A stretch of 64,000 bases of DNA from Roseateles sp. (GCA_016790285.1 JAEUPJ010000088.1:1-64000); one strand, 5' to 3'. Numbered from the stretch's first letter, positions 27,033 through 37,104 are shown. The notes: generated from the letters alone by a model not told the origin. A program made the numbers and translations.

Positions 27033-28102
27033 GCGGCGCTCGGCACTTCAGTGGTCACGGGGGCGGCGTTGCGGCGGCGTGCGGACCGCACGCGCTCCAT
27101 CGGCACATCGACGAATCGGTAAAGCGCAGCCGAGGCGACCAAGGACACGCCCACGGCCAGCCATGCAAAACCCCAGGACCGATCGCCCGGGATCACGACC
27201 TCCAGCCAGGCGATGGCAAGCACATGCACCATGTACAGGGGATAGGACAACTCGCCAAGCTTGCGATCCCAGGCATGGCGATTGGAGAACGCCAACAACG
27301 CCGGCAGGCTGAAGAACAGCGCAGCCAGAAACACGAAGTAGAAGCCCGATGCGAAGGGCAGTCTGCTGAATGCCAGGCCGAAAGCCAGCAGGCCCCAGAC
27401 TTTCAAGCCTGGGATAGCGTCTCTGCTCAACCATTGCTTCGAGTCTCTCCACCGGTAGGCCAAAGAACCCAGCAAGAAAAGGAACAGCTCCGACGGGAAG
27501 AAACGGTAGTCCCACGGATCTCTCTTGAAGCCCTGGAAGTAAAGCACGACCTTGACAGCCACCGAGGCCAACGCGAGCGCAACGACCCAGCGGGTGCGCA
27601 TGCGCAGCAGCCAAGGTGCCAGCGCGTAGAACGAAATCTCGATGCCCAGGGACCAGGCCTGGGGCACCAGCAAGGCACCGTACAGCGGCGGTGAGCAGGA
27701 TCGGAAGTCAGCCACCCAAGACAGGCCCTCTCCCCCCGCGCACATGAACATCGTCATGTCCTGAAAGAACATGGTCGCGTTCGTCATCAACAGGAAGCCC
27801 AGTGCCGAGCTTCCCCAGTCTGAGGCTGGCAGTGCGCTTTCCGGAAACGGCTTGACGCCGTAGAGGGTCCACGACAGCAAACTGGCACCAGCTACGACAA
27901 GGTAGACCGGAACGAGGCGAAGGTAGCGGTTGATGTAGAAGTCTCGGGGCTGGCGATAGGTCCGATCCAGCACCAAGGCCACATAGAACCCGGAAATCAT
28001 GAAGAACGATTCAACCGCCAACCGGCCACCGGTCAGAAGGTTGTGAACCGGCGTGTGCGCGAACACCACCGCAGCAGCCAGCAACAAACGCAACAAACCC
28101 AT
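27029..28102 (-). CDS. Acyltransferase 3 family membrane O-acyltransferase
   Basis: A 357-residue integral membrane acyltransferase of the acyltransferase-3 family. It starts MGLLRLLLAAAVVFAHTPVHNLLTGGRLAVESFFMISGFYVALVL, where His at position 16 and the FFMISGFYV motif are family hallmarks, and continues with RDFYINRYLRLVPVYLVV and about ten membrane helices. Such enzymes O-acetylate sugars across the membrane. The ATG at 28100-28102 is five bases after the polymerase stop; the longer frame lies inside that gene. With the hexapeptide acyltransferase it gives the island two probable decoration enzymes. Confidence 0.9.
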   Translation of the reverse strand: MGLLRLLLAAAVVFAHTPVHNLLTGGRLAVESFFMISGFYVALVLDRTYRQPRDFYINRYLRLVPVYLVVAGASLLSWTLYGVKPFPESALPASDWGSSALGFLLMTNATMFFQDMTMFMCAGGEGLSWVADFRSCSPPLYGALLVPQAWSLGIEISFYALAPWLLRMRTRWVVALALASVAVKVVLYFQGFKRDPWDYRFFPSELFLFLLGSLAYRWRDSKQWLSRDAIPGLKVWGLLAFGLAFSRLPFASGFYFVFLAALFFSLPALLAFSNRHAWDRKLGELSYPLYMVHVLAIAWLEVVIPGDRSWGFAWLAVGVSLVASAALYRFVDVPMERVRSARRRNAAPVTTEVPSAA

Positions 28103-28107
28103 AGCTG

Positions 28108-29580
28108 TCAGGTGGCAGCGGCTGCTTCTGGCTTGGTGCGGGCCTGAGTCAGCAGCATCAGGGCCAGCACGCTGGCGACGGCGGCGGTGCCGCTGGACGT
28201 GGAAAGGTCCGCGCTGGTGAGCATGCTGACGAGCAGCAGCACCAACGTCGCCAGGCCAGCCGTGGCCGTGAGGCGCTGCGTGGGCACGGCGCGCCGGGCC
28301 AGCCCGACACCTGATAGCAGGATCGCCGCAGGCAGCAACAAGCCGAAGGCACCGAGCTTGAGCCACAACGACAGGTAGCCGTTGTGGATGAAGGCAATCT
28401 CGGTGTCGAAGCTGCCTGCCGTCGAGAGCTGTCGATACACCCGCTTGTATTCGCCGCCCATACCGACACCAGTGACCGGGCTGCGTCGCAGGGCCTCGAT
28501 CGCTTGCTGGTTCTCATCGAAACGGAAACCCAGCGAAGAACCTCGACGACCTTCATCCTTGATGCTGGTCACGCGCTCAATCAGGGCGTCAGCAGCCCGC
28601 GGCTTGGCCACGAAAAGGCCGGCCACGCCGATGCATACGAAGGTGAACAGCACGACGAAAGGCACCGCGGCCGAATGACGGGTGCGCGGCTTGAAGATCA
28701 GCAGCAGCAGCGCGCCCACCGCGAAGCCCGCCCAGATCGCACGGTTGAAGCTCGCGACGATGCCACCGATAGCGATCAGCGAGCCCAACAGCGCCATCCA
28801 ACGCCACCGCTCGCCGTCGCAGGCATGCAGGAACAGTCGATACGCTGCAAACCCAAGGAAGAACAGCCCGCCGCCAATGGCACTCCGTGTCACGTCGGTG
28901 AAGTCCTTGGAGAGGTACTCGGCACCACGAAAGCCAAAGATCAGCTGCACGCCCAGGCCGAGCTGCAGGATCATGAGCGTGGCCGCCAACAGGGCAACGC
29001 CCACGACGATCCGCTGGAGCCGGCCTGGATGCACCACACCGAACCAGAGCCCGACCGGCAGTGCGAGCCAGCCGACGTACTGGCGTGCGTCAGCCAGTGC
29101 CAGGGCGTTGTTGGACAACAGCTTGCCCTTGACGAGCCCGAGCAGGAAGCCGGCGACCAGGATGAGCAACGGCCAACGCAGGGGCCGCATGAGCGACCAG
29201 ATGTCGACACGCGCCAGCAGAACCCGAGCAAGCACGACCACGAAGCAGAAGATCAGCACAAGCTCTGCCGGCCGCAATGTCGCACCACCCAGCGGCAACG
29301 CCGCCATGATGAACTCCGGCATGACGCCGAACAGCAGCAGCACGGCAGCGATGAAGAGCACCGTCGGCATCGCCGCGCCCACGATCAGCAGGACGGGCAG
29401 GCCGAACAGGCCCACGAGGAACTGCCAGGGCAGCACCGCAGCAGCCAGGCCAAAAACCGCCGCCAGCAGAAGGCCAAGCACCGACACCACGGCCGACGCA
29501 GCCCGTCCATGGCGGCGTGGCACGGCATACATGGGGGGAAGTCCGGTCGCCTCGCGACGAAGGGGCAATGAGAGCTTCAT
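28108..29580 (-). CDS. O-antigen ligase/polymerase-family protein (Wzy-like EPS polymerase)
   Basis: A 490-residue polytopic inner-membrane protein with about 12 hydrophobic segments and a large periplasmic loop in the second half. The O-antigen polymerase/ligase family signatures are ASFNRAIWAGFAVGALLLL, the periplasmic Arg-rich region and AFIHNGYLSLWLKLGAFGLLLPAAI, whose HN..L motif is typical. In this Wzx/Wzy cluster the likely role is polymerising lipid-linked repeat units; a ligase role is less likely because no LPS-core genes are nearby. The ATG at 29578-29580 overlaps the flippase stop by four bases. Confidence 0.84.
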   Translation of the reverse strand: MKLSLPLRREATGLPPMYAVPRRHGRAASAVVSVLGLLLAAVFGLAAAVLPWQFLVGLFGLPVLLIVGAAMPTVLFIAAVLLLFGVMPEFIMAALPLGGATLRPAELVLIFCFVVVLARVLLARVDIWSLMRPLRWPLLILVAGFLLGLVKGKLLSNNALALADARQYVGWLALPVGLWFGVVHPGRLQRIVVGVALLAATLMILQLGLGVQLIFGFRGAEYLSKDFTDVTRSAIGGGLFFLGFAAYRLFLHACDGERWRWMALLGSLIAIGGIVASFNRAIWAGFAVGALLLLIFKPRTRHSAAVPFVVLFTFVCIGVAGLFVAKPRAADALIERVTSIKDEGRRGSSLGFRFDENQQAIEALRRSPVTGVGMGGEYKRVYRQLSTAGSFDTEIAFIHNGYLSLWLKLGAFGLLLPAAILLSGVGLARRAVPTQRLTATAGLATLVLLLVSMLTSADLSTSSGTAAVASVLALMLLTQARTKPEAAAAT

Positions 29581-31091
29581 GGCGTTGGTCGGCGACGTTT
29601 GAGTTGGCGCCAAGCGTTGGCGATCCAGTCACGGGACGGCTCGGGCAGCAGCACAGCGCGGAGCAGGAAGATCAGGGCCACGGCGGCGCACAGCCCCCCA
29701 GCCAGACCGAGTGCGCCGGACACCCACGGCCCGAATCCGGCCAAAGTCAGTGCATCGGCGGCCGTGTGGGCCAACGTGACCTGCCCAAGTACAAGTAGCA
29801 GCGGCAGGCCCACCGTCTGCAGCAGCGCACGCCCGCCCTCGCCTACGCGGCGCAGGCTGAGCCAGGCCAGCAGCGAAGCCCGCACGAGGTAGACCGCCGC
29901 GACACCCCAGGCAGCCCAGACAGCGGACGTCTGCACCAACGTGGCAACCAGGGCAGCCACGAGCACCACGGTCACCATCTGGCTGACCGCCGACGAGCTG
30001 GCGGATCCCCCGGAGGTCAACACCGCATTCGCTGCGGCTGACAGGCCAAAACTGGCGGCTGCCACGCAAAACGGGGTCAGATAGACCGCACCATCGATCC
30101 ACCGGGGCCCATAGATCAGCTTCACCCACAACTCCGGCGCCGAGGCAAACACGCCGTACAGCAACCCGAACAAAAGCGTGCTGGCATGCAGGTAGATGAC
30201 AGTGCCACGCCGCAGCGCGGCGGCATCTGACTGAGCAGACACCGAGAACGCCACGGTGCTCAGCGATGACGACAGCTGATGAACCGGCGTGGACATCAGG
30301 TTGAGCATGGTGTTGTAGTAGCCGATATCCACGGGTGCCGCGTGCCGCGCCACCAGCAATCGGTCCACACTCGTGGAGAGCCAATTGGCCACGTTGCCGA
30401 CACTGACCTCCGCGCCGTAGCGCAGGAAATGACGCCAGCCGTCGAACCTGAAACCGGCAGCCATCGGGTGACGCACCCAGTGGTACTGCAGCGCCGTGCT
30501 GACGGTGGATTGAACGAGCCACGCCACGACGAGAACGTGATGGGTGTGCTGGCCCGCCAGAGCCAAGGGCACCGCCACGACGACATAGCCGATCACGTAG
30601 CCCGACAACTGGGCCAACTGGATCTCGCGGTAGCGCAGCTCCCGCCGCAGCAGCGACAGGGACACCCCACCCCAACCCGTGATGAAGATGCCCGCCGCCA
30701 CCATGGTCAGGCTCCAGCCAAGCCCTGCGGCTTGCGGAAACGCCTGCGTAAACAGCGGCAAACTGGCCGGGCTCAACAGAGCAACGACGGCCGACCCGCT
30801 CCACTGCACCGCGCACGCGAAGCGCAGCGCGGCGGCGTCAAGCTGCTGCATCTGGATGACCGGGGCGCTGACCAGGTCGGCGGCGAGCACACTCACGCCG
30901 ATGAGCAACATCAGCGCTGCAAAGACACCAAACTCCTGCGGCCCGAGCAACCGTGCGAGTACCGCCTGCGCGCCGATCTGGACGACCATGCGCGCCAGGC
31001 TGCCACCATAGCCCCACGCAACCGCACGGACTGCACGCTTGCGCAGCGGGGCGGGGTCAGGTTCGCTCATGGAGGTGGCAACCGTCGACAT
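29577..31091 (-). CDS. Oligosaccharide flippase (Wzx-like)
   Basis: A 504-residue polytopic membrane protein of the MOP/polysaccharide-transporter superfamily with about 14 hydrophobic helices. The N-terminus carries RAVRAVAWGYGGSLARMVVQIGAQAVLARLLGPQEFGVFA, the conserved start of Wzx-type flippases (LGP.E.G.FA). It would move the undecaprenyl-linked repeat unit to the periplasmic face for polymerisation. Several starts are possible: ATG at 31089-31091, adjacent GTG, or an internal ATG at 31070; none has a strong ribosome-binding site. Its stop overlaps the polymerase start. Confidence 0.88.
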   Translation of the reverse strand: MSTVATSMSEPDPAPLRKRAVRAVAWGYGGSLARMVVQIGAQAVLARLLGPQEFGVFAALMLLIGVSVLAADLVSAPVIQMQQLDAAALRFACAVQWSGSAVVALLSPASLPLFTQAFPQAAGLGWSLTMVAAGIFITGWGGVSLSLLRRELRYREIQLAQLSGYVIGYVVVAVPLALAGQHTHHVLVVAWLVQSTVSTALQYHWVRHPMAAGFRFDGWRHFLRYGAEVSVGNVANWLSTSVDRLLVARHAAPVDIGYYNTMLNLMSTPVHQLSSSLSTVAFSVSAQSDAAALRRGTVIYLHASTLLFGLLYGVFASAPELWVKLIYGPRWIDGAVYLTPFCVAAASFGLSAAANAVLTSGGSASSSAVSQMVTVVLVAALVATLVQTSAVWAAWGVAAVYLVRASLLAWLSLRRVGEGGRALLQTVGLPLLLVLGQVTLAHTAADALTLAGFGPWVSGALGLAGGLCAAVALIFLLRAVLLPEPSRDWIANAWRQLKRRRPTP

Positions 31092-31109
31092 CACGGCTCA
31101 TCGACTGGT

Positions 31110-32048
31110 TCAGACCTGCCGACGGAGAAAGTCGTCGTAGGCCAGCGCAATACCTTCCTTCAACCCCGTCCTGGCCCGCCACCCACGGCTGGCCAGCAGG
31201 CTCACGTCCATGAGCTTGCGCGGCGTGCCGTCGGGCTTGGTGGTGTCGAACACGAGTGCGCCGGGGAAGCCCACCACCTCGCAGACGAGGGTGGCCAGGT
31301 CGCGGATGCTCACGTCCTCGCCCACGCCGACGTTGACGAGCACGTCCTCGGCACCGGTTTCCATCAGGTGCACGCAGGCGTCGGCCAGGTCGTCCACGTA
31401 CAGGAACTCGCGCAGGGGCGTTCCCGTGCCCCACACCACCAGTTCCTTGTCGCCGCGCAGCTTGGCCTCGTGGGCCTTGCGGATGAGTGCGGGCAGCACG
31501 TGGCTGCTTTGCAGGTCGTAGTTGTCGTTGGGGCCGTAGAGGTTGGTCGGCATCGCGCTGACGTACTGCCGGCCGTACTGGCGGTTGTAGCTTTCGCAGA
31601 GCTTGATGCCCGCGATCTTGGCAATCGCGTAGGGCTCGTTGGTGGGTTCCAGCGGGCCGGTGAGCAGGCAGTCTTCGCGCAGCGGTTGCGGTGCCAGCTT
31701 GGGGTAGATGCACGAGCTGCCCAGGAACATCAGCCGCTGCACGCCCGCGAGGTGGGCGCCGTGGATGAGGTTGGCCTCGATCATGAGGTTCTGGTACAGG
31801 AACTCGGCGCGGTAGACGTTGTTGGCCTGGATGCCGCCGACCTTGGCCGCCGCGATGAAGAGGTAGTCGGGCTTGTTGGCCTGCAGCCACTCGTGCACGG
31901 CGCGCTGGTCGAGCAGGTCCAGCTCCTGGCGCGACGCCGTGAGCACCTGCGTGTAGCCGCCGGCCTGCAGGCGGCGCACGAGCGCCGAGCCCACCATGCC
32001 GCGGTGGCCGGCGACGAAGATGCGCGCGTCTTTGGCGATGCTCGTCAT
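31110..32048 (-). CDS. fcl: GDP-L-fucose synthase
   Basis: NADPH-dependent epimerase/reductase converting GDP-4-keto-6-deoxymannose to GDP-L-fucose. The 312 residues show [16 protein letters not shown] (Rossmann), [12 protein letters not shown], the catalytic SSCIYP and [16 protein letters not shown] with Tyr and Lys, plus [12 protein letters not shown] and [12 protein letters not shown]. It follows gmd with a seven-base gap, and the pair makes GDP-fucose from the GDP-mannose supplied by manC. Confidence 0.96.
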   Translation of the reverse strand: MTSIAKDARIFVAGHRGMVGSALVRRLQAGGYTQVLTASRQELDLLDQRAVHEWLQANKPDYLFIAAAKVGGIQANNVYRAEFLYQNLMIEANLIHGAHLAGVQRLMFLGSSCIYPKLAPQPLREDCLLTGPLEPTNEPYAIAKIAGIKLCESYNRQYGRQYVSAMPTNLYGPNDNYDLQSSHVLPALIRKAHEAKLRGDKELVVWGTGTPLREFLYVDDLADACVHLMETGAEDVLVNVGVGEDVSIRDLATLVCEVVGFPGALVFDTTKPDGTPRKLMDVSLLASRGWRARTGLKEGIALAYDDFLRRQV

Positions 32049-32055
32049 GCCGCGC

Positions 32056-33174
32056 TCATTCGTTGTAGTCGTAGGCCTGGAAGCCGGCGAGCTTGACGAG
32101 GCTGTCGCGGCGGGCGGAGGTGTAGTCGGCGGCCACCATCTCGGCCACCAGCTCGCGCAGGGTGGTCTTGGGCGTCCAGCCGAGCTTTTCCTTGGCCTTG
32201 GTGGGGTCGCCCAGCAGGGTTTCGACCTCGGTGGGGCGGTAGTAGCGCGGGTCGACCTTGACGATGACGTCGCCGACCTTGCACTTGGCCTTGTCGCCCT
32301 CGACCTTGGCCACGCGGCCGATCTCCTGCTCGCCCTCGCCCTCGAAGGCGACGGTGATGCCGAGCTCAGCCGCGGCGAACTCGACGAACTGGCGCACGCT
32401 GTACTGCACGCCGGTGGCGATGACGAAGTCCTCCGCGTGGTCCTGCTGCAGCATCATCCACTGCATCTCGACGTAGTCCTTGGCGTGGCCCCAGTCGCGC
32501 AAGGCGCTGAGGTTGCCGAGGTACAGGCAGTCCTGCAGGCCCAGCGCAATACGCGCGATGGCGCGGGTGATCTTGCGGGTGACGAAGGTCTCGCCGCGCA
32601 GCGGGCTCTCGTGGTTGAACAGGATGCCGTTGCAGGCGTACATGCCATAGGCCTCGCGGTAGTTCACCGTGATCCAGTAGGCGTACATCTTGGCCACCGC
32701 GTAAGGGCTGCGCGGGTAGAAGGGCGTGGTTTCCTTCTGCGGGATCTCCTGCACCAGGCCGTACAGCTCGGAGGTGGAGGCCTGGTAGAAGCGGGTCTTC
32801 TTCTCGAGACCCAGGATGCGGATGGCCTCCAGCAGGCGGAGCGTGCCGATGCCGTCGGCGTCGGCTGCGTACTCGGGCTGCTCGAAGCTCACCGCCACGT
32901 GGCTCATGGCGCCGAGGTTGTAGATCTCGTCCGGCTGCGTCTCCTGGACGATGCGGATGAGGTTGGTGGAGTCGGTCAGGTCGCCGTAGTGCAGCTTGAA
33001 GCGCTGGTTGTCGACGTGGGGGTCCTGGTAGAGGTGGTCGACGCGGTCGGTGTTGAACAGGCTGCTGCGGCGCTTGATGCCGTGCACCTCGTAGCCCTTG
33101 GACAGCAGGAGTTCTGCCAGGTAGGCGCCGTCTTGGCCCGTGACCCCGGTGATCAGCGCGACTTTCGATTTCAT
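32056..33174 (-). CDS. gmd: GDP-mannose 4,6-dehydratase
   Basis: Converts GDP-mannose to GDP-4-keto-6-deoxymannose. The 372 residues contain the Gmd signatures [36 protein letters not shown], the catalytic STSELYG and [12 protein letters not shown] with Tyr and Lys, [21 protein letters not shown] and the C-terminal [18 protein letters not shown]. Length and sequence are typical. The ATG at 33172-33174 overlaps the epsI stop by four bases, so sugar synthesis is coupled to the exosortase-associated genes. Confidence 0.97.
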   Translation of the reverse strand: MKSKVALITGVTGQDGAYLAELLLSKGYEVHGIKRRSSLFNTDRVDHLYQDPHVDNQRFKLHYGDLTDSTNLIRIVQETQPDEIYNLGAMSHVAVSFEQPEYAADADGIGTLRLLEAIRILGLEKKTRFYQASTSELYGLVQEIPQKETTPFYPRSPYAVAKMYAYWITVNYREAYGMYACNGILFNHESPLRGETFVTRKITRAIARIALGLQDCLYLGNLSALRDWGHAKDYVEMQWMMLQQDHAEDFVIATGVQYSVRQFVEFAAAELGITVAFEGEGEQEIGRVAKVEGDKAKCKVGDVIVKVDPRYYRPTEVETLLGDPTKAKEKLGWTPKTTLRELVAEMVAADYTSARRDSLVKLAGFQAYDYNE

Positions 33175-33878
33175 GACTTCAGAGAACCGTTGAAATTGAT
33201 TTTGCCAACGACACGCTCGCGGTCCTGCGAAGGAACGGCGGCGAGAAGGTCGTTGATGAAACGCGCATGGACGGCGACCGCCGCATCCATGTTGGGGTTG
33301 ATGGAAGACACCCGCACCAGCATGCCCTCGGGGATGAGCCGCCTCAATCCGTACCGAATGGATACAAGCCGGCGCTGGGTGTTCGAGATGGTGGCTTCGT
33401 CGCCCATCAAAACCCAATAGGTCACCGGCTCGAGCCGCTGACCCAGCGCAGTCATCAAATGTCGCACGGGAATCATGAAACCAGGTGCAACCTGGAGCTG
33501 TGCGTCCCTCGTATCGGTGACCCTGAAGCCCTGGCTGGGGTAGCAGACGTCCGGAATGTGAACGGTAAGCCCGTCAGACTGGTCGCCGCCGTAGGCCACC
33601 GAGAGCATCACGCGCTCGCCACGCGCATTCACGTAGGTCCGCGCCAGGGTCTGGTTGTAGATCTTGTTCAGGAGCGCCTGCTGATCCGGCGGCGGCACGA
33701 CGACCGCAACGTGCGGGTCGATGCGCCAGTCTCCGAACTGCTCCGGGAACAACTGCTCAAGCTTGAAGCCAGGATGCAGGTCCGAAACGCGGATGGTCGG
33801 GCGCGCCCATTGGGCGAGGGCGGCAGAAGCGCCCATCGAAAGCATGGCAATGGCAGCCACTCGACGATTGGACATCAT
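33171..33878 (-). CDS. epsI: EpsI family exosortase-associated protein
   Basis: A 235-residue protein of the EpsI family that accompanies or is fused to exosortases in EPS operons. It has an N-terminal hydrophobic export segment ([25 protein letters not shown]), then the family region [53 protein letters not shown] with a conserved His/Cys region, and [14 protein letters not shown]. Its biochemical role is unknown; it is thought to act in the periplasm with the exosortase. It overlaps xrtB and gmd by four bases each. Confidence 0.9.
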   Translation of the reverse strand: MMSNRRVAAIAMLSMGASAALAQWARPTIRVSDLHPGFKLEQLFPEQFGDWRIDPHVAVVVPPPDQQALLNKIYNQTLARTYVNARGERVMLSVAYGGDQSDGLTVHIPDVCYPSQGFRVTDTRDAQLQVAPGFMIPVRHLMTALGQRLEPVTYWVLMGDEATISNTQRRLVSIRYGLRRLIPEGMLVRVSSINPNMDAAVAVHARFINDLLAAVPSQDRERVVGKINFNGSLKS

Positions 33879-34750
33879 GCAAGGCTCTTGAACCTGCGCG
33901 CCAGTGCGACCATGCCATGGTCTACGGCGAGGATGAGCGTAAGCGCGACGACGAACAGCACCATGCCGGCAAAGCCGTGCACGAAACCCTGCCCAGCTTC
34001 ATCGCCGAAGTGGTAGGTCACCAGCACGAGGATGCAGACCCGCACGATGTTGGCGACAAAGGAGATCGGGATGATCATCACTGCCATGAACAGGTTACGC
34101 ACCGCAGACTTGTAGTTCATGATGTTCATGTAAAGCAGGCCGAGCGCCTCCAACGTGAACATGGAATTCAGACCGGCACACGCGTCCGCGACCAGCAGCT
34201 GGTAGGGCCCGACCGTCAAGATGACGCCGCTGCGACCCACGGGGTAGCCCAACTGATACAGCAAACTGCTAGCGACCGCTGATACCGCCGACTTCAGCGG
34301 TGTGGTCACTGCCACCACCAGGGTGGCGGGCAACGGGACCATGAAGATCAGGAAGAACAGCGGGAACCACATCAGCCGAACGGCGGCGCGCCCCTTGAAC
34401 AGCAGCAGCAGCGCTGCGCTGATCGGAATCAGCGCGCCAACCTCGAGCAAAGCCACCGCCTGCGAACGCCCAAGCACGAACATGAGCAGGCCCAGCGCAA
34501 AGCAAGCCGTGCCGGGCAAAAACGCAGGTTGGTGAGGCAGCGCGAAGAGCTCTTCGCGTTTGCGGTACGCCAGCCAAAGGACGACGACCAGGATGATCGG
34601 GCCATGGCCCTGTTCATCGCGGGACCACACCGTCGTCGCGAGATCGCGGAAGGTCGGCGCGAACATCAGCACGTAGCCGATCGCGAGCATCACCGCCACC
34701 GCGAGGTCCATGCCGGCGGGCAGTCGTAGGTTGAGGCGTGCTGGCGGCAT
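33875..34750 (-). CDS. xrtB: Exosortase B (XrtB/EpsH)
   Basis: A 291-residue integral membrane cysteine-protease-like transpeptidase of the exosortase family, with about eight helices. The predicted catalytic triad is present: Cys 191 in VADACAGLNSMFTLEALG, Arg 237 in FVANIVRVCILV and His 258 in GQGFVHGFAG. DEQGHGPIIL near the N-terminus is also typical. Exosortases process PEP-CTERM-tagged exported proteins; in EPS loci (methanolan epsH) they are needed for polymer production. No PEP-CTERM protein is encoded in this window. Its stop overlaps the epsI start; 34 bases separate it from epsG. Confidence 0.93.
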   Translation of the reverse strand: MPPARLNLRLPAGMDLAVAVMLAIGYVLMFAPTFRDLATTVWSRDEQGHGPIILVVVLWLAYRKREELFALPHQPAFLPGTACFALGLLMFVLGRSQAVALLEVGALIPISAALLLLFKGRAAVRLMWFPLFFLIFMVPLPATLVVAVTTPLKSAVSAVASSLLYQLGYPVGRSGVILTVGPYQLLVADACAGLNSMFTLEALGLLYMNIMNYKSAVRNLFMAVMIIPISFVANIVRVCILVLVTYHFGDEAGQGFVHGFAGMVLFVVALTLILAVDHGMVALARRFKSLA

Positions 34751-34784
34751 GGCGCTGGTTTCTTACTGCCCGGAACGGACGGGC

Positions 34785-35666
34785 TCAGTGCTCGTTGTAG
34801 AGAACGCCAAGAATCTTTGCCCGGCTGTGCTGGAGAGCGGTCGTCAACTGCACCAAGGTCTTCACACGCGATTCATCGCGGCGCGCCACGACCAGCACCG
34901 ACCCGCAGCGCGCAGCGATCACCGCGGCATCGGAGCCGTAAGCCGCCGCGGGCGTGTCCACCACCACGTGGTCGAACTTGCTGATGAGTTCGTCCAGCAG
35001 CAGACCGAACGCAGGCCGCTCAACCAGCTCCACTGGGTTGGGAGGGGTCGGGCCGACCGGCAGCACGAAGAGGTTCGGCGCCCCAACAGCCTGCTGGATG
35101 ACCTGGTTCTCGGCACGGCCTGAAAGAATGGAGGAAAGCCCAGCAGCGTTCTTGAGGCCAAAGACCTCATGCAGCCGCGGAGAGCGCATGTCCGCATCAA
35201 CCAGCAGGGTGCGGCCTCCCAGCTGCGCGAGCGTGATGGCGAGGTTGGCAGCGACGAAAGTCTTGCCATCACCGATGTCCGCACTGATGACGGCCAGTGG
35301 CCTGCGTGCACCGCCCAGGCTGGGGTCGATGCGCATGATGATCTGGCTGCGCAGGTCGCGGAACGCCTCGACCTGGCGCGAGAAGGGCTTGTTCAGGGCG
35401 ACCAACTCGGGGCCCACCTGCTTTTGCTCTTCGGTGGCCACCGGGTAGTGGTACTGCTGGGCAAGCGCGAAGATGACGTCATCCGCGCTCGCCACACCCA
35501 TGGCGATGGCAGCTTCACCAAATCGCACGGAATGCGACTTCTGGTAGGCGAGAACACTCTCCACCTGTGCAGCCGTGAGGTGGCGCGTCTCGGCAATGAT
35601 GGCCCCGATGGAGCGCTCGCGATTCGCCCTGCCGGAATCCAGTCGATCAGTTTGAGGATCTTGCAT
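34785..35666 (-). CDS. epsG: EpsG-type chain-length/tyrosine-kinase-like ATPase
   Basis: A 293-residue BY-kinase-like P-loop protein partnered with the Wzz-like EpsF. Residues 15-75 resemble the N-terminal domain of type II secretion ATPases (LTAAQVESVLAYQK...FGEAAIAMG). The ATPase domain has a Walker A at 129-136 (ADIGDGKT), Walker A' at 155-159 (LVDAD) and Walker B at 234-240 (VVVDTPA). The usual C-terminal tyrosine cluster is missing; only Tyr 290 is near the end. The ATG at 35664-35666 is chosen because the longer frame runs into epsF. It probably regulates polymer length and export. Confidence 0.9.
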   Translation of the reverse strand: MQDPQTDRLDSGRANRERSIGAIIAETRHLTAAQVESVLAYQKSHSVRFGEAAIAMGVASADDVIFALAQQYHYPVATEEQKQVGPELVALNKPFSRQVEAFRDLRSQIIMRIDPSLGGARRPLAVISADIGDGKTFVAANLAITLAQLGGRTLLVDADMRSPRLHEVFGLKNAAGLSSILSGRAENQVIQQAVGAPNLFVLPVGPTPPNPVELVERPAFGLLLDELISKFDHVVVDTPAAAYGSDAAVIAARCGSVLVVARRDESRVKTLVQLTTALQHSRAKILGVLYNEH

Positions 35667-35685
35667 GATCTGAAGACACCGTTCG

Positions 35686-37104
35686 TTAGTTCGTCGCAAC
35701 CGGACCGCTGCGGCCTGAAAGCAAGGAGTTGCCAGGCTTGGCAAGACGCTTGGGGACGTTGTTGTTGGCAGGCATGACCCCGATCACCGGCAACCCCAGA
35801 GCCAATTCGACATCGTCGATGACACGCACCCTGCGGTCCAGGAACTCCAAGGCGAACGTCGTGCCCAGAGCCAGCAGGGCCCCCACAAACACGGCGAGGA
35901 TCGTGTTGATCACGATGCGCGGCGAAGAGGGCTTCAGCGGCGGTGTCGCCTGAGTCAGCATGCTCACGTAGCTCTGCGTGGTCTGGCTCTCCAGGCTGCT
36001 CTGCGTCAGTCGAGCCAGCACGGTGTCGTAGGCACGCTGGGCGCTCTCGACGTCACGGCTCAGCACGGACCCCTGGTCGCGAAGTGCCTTCATCTTGAGC
36101 ACCTTGGCGCGCTGGGCTTCCAGCTGAGCCTTGATCTCGCCAGCACGTTGCTGGTTGATGTTGTTCGAAATACCCAATGAGCTGCCGATCTTGACGGTTT
36201 CACTGTCGATTCGGGTCTTGAGCTCGGCCAGGTTGGCGCGCGTTTCGATGACCTGCGGGTTCTTGTCGCCGAGCTTGGAGCTCAGCTCCTGCAGCTTGGC
36301 TTCGAGCCGCGCCTGGTCGGCCTTGAGGCCGGCGATCAGCGGGTTGTTGAGCACTTCCTGCATGCGGTCGGCACCAGCGCCGCGGGCGGCGGTCTGGCGG
36401 CTGACGGAGTCGGACGCCAGCGATTGCAGGGCCACGTACTGCGTCGACAACTCGTTGAGACGCGCGTTCTCGACGTCGAGCCGCTCGTCCACGGCGATCA
36501 CGCCGTTGTCGGACTGGAACTGACTGAGCTTGGCCTGCGCCTGCTCAAGCTGGTCGCGGGCCTCCTTCGCGCGAAGGTCGAAGAAGCTGCTGTACTGGCG
36601 AGCCGGGTCGACACGCAACTCCAGCGTCGTCTCGTTGTAGGCGACAACGAACGCGTTGGCGATGGCCGCAGCGAACCTCGGGTCAGGCGCGCGGTAGGAC
36701 ACGCTGATCACGTTGGACTCACGCGAAGGCTTCACGTCCATGTTCTTCTGGAACAGGTCAGCCAACCAGTTCTCGATGCTGCCCTCGCCCTTGGTCTCGG
36801 ACTGCCATTGCTCGCGGATCGTGGGGTTCTCCGCCAGCTTGAGGTTCTTGACCACACGCAGCGCCACTCGATCGCTCTGGATGACGTCCACCTGCGTGGC
36901 CATGAATGCCGGATTCATGAGCGCACCCGACAGCACGGACGAGACGGGATCCGGCTTGGGGTCGACCACCACTGACGCAACAGCCGTGTACTGCTTGGGC
37001 AGCAGCAGGCTCACCACCACGGCCAGTACCACTGTCGTGGCAAAGACGATGAGCGCAAGCAGCCAACGGGCGCGGAGCACCGCGATAAATTGTCCGAAGT
37101 TCAT
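35686..37104 (-). CDS. epsF: EpsF-type chain-length determinant protein (Wzz/PCP)
   Basis: A 472-residue polysaccharide co-polymerase. It has an N-terminal helix (ARWLLALIVFATTVVLAVVVSLLL) followed by the Wzz motif YTAVASVVVDPKPDPV, a long periplasmic coiled coil (about residues 175-375, rich in Gln/Glu/Lys/Ala) and a C-terminal helix (IVINTILAVFVGALLALGTTFAL) preceded by the Pro-rich PPLKPSSPR typical of the family. The cytoplasmic tail LDRRVRVIDDVELALGLPVIGVMP contacts the kinase partner. It lies between epsE (14-base gap) and epsG (19-base gap). It should set chain length and bridge to the outer-membrane exporter. Confidence 0.93.
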   Translation of the reverse strand: MNFGQFIAVLRARWLLALIVFATTVVLAVVVSLLLPKQYTAVASVVVDPKPDPVSSVLSGALMNPAFMATQVDVIQSDRVALRVVKNLKLAENPTIREQWQSETKGEGSIENWLADLFQKNMDVKPSRESNVISVSYRAPDPRFAAAIANAFVVAYNETTLELRVDPARQYSSFFDLRAKEARDQLEQAQAKLSQFQSDNGVIAVDERLDVENARLNELSTQYVALQSLASDSVSRQTAARGAGADRMQEVLNNPLIAGLKADQARLEAKLQELSSKLGDKNPQVIETRANLAELKTRIDSETVKIGSSLGISNNINQQRAGEIKAQLEAQRAKVLKMKALRDQGSVLSRDVESAQRAYDTVLARLTQSSLESQTTQSYVSMLTQATPPLKPSSPRIVINTILAVFVGALLALGTTFALEFLDRRVRVIDDVELALGLPVIGVMPANNNVPKRLAKPGNSLLSGRSGPVATN

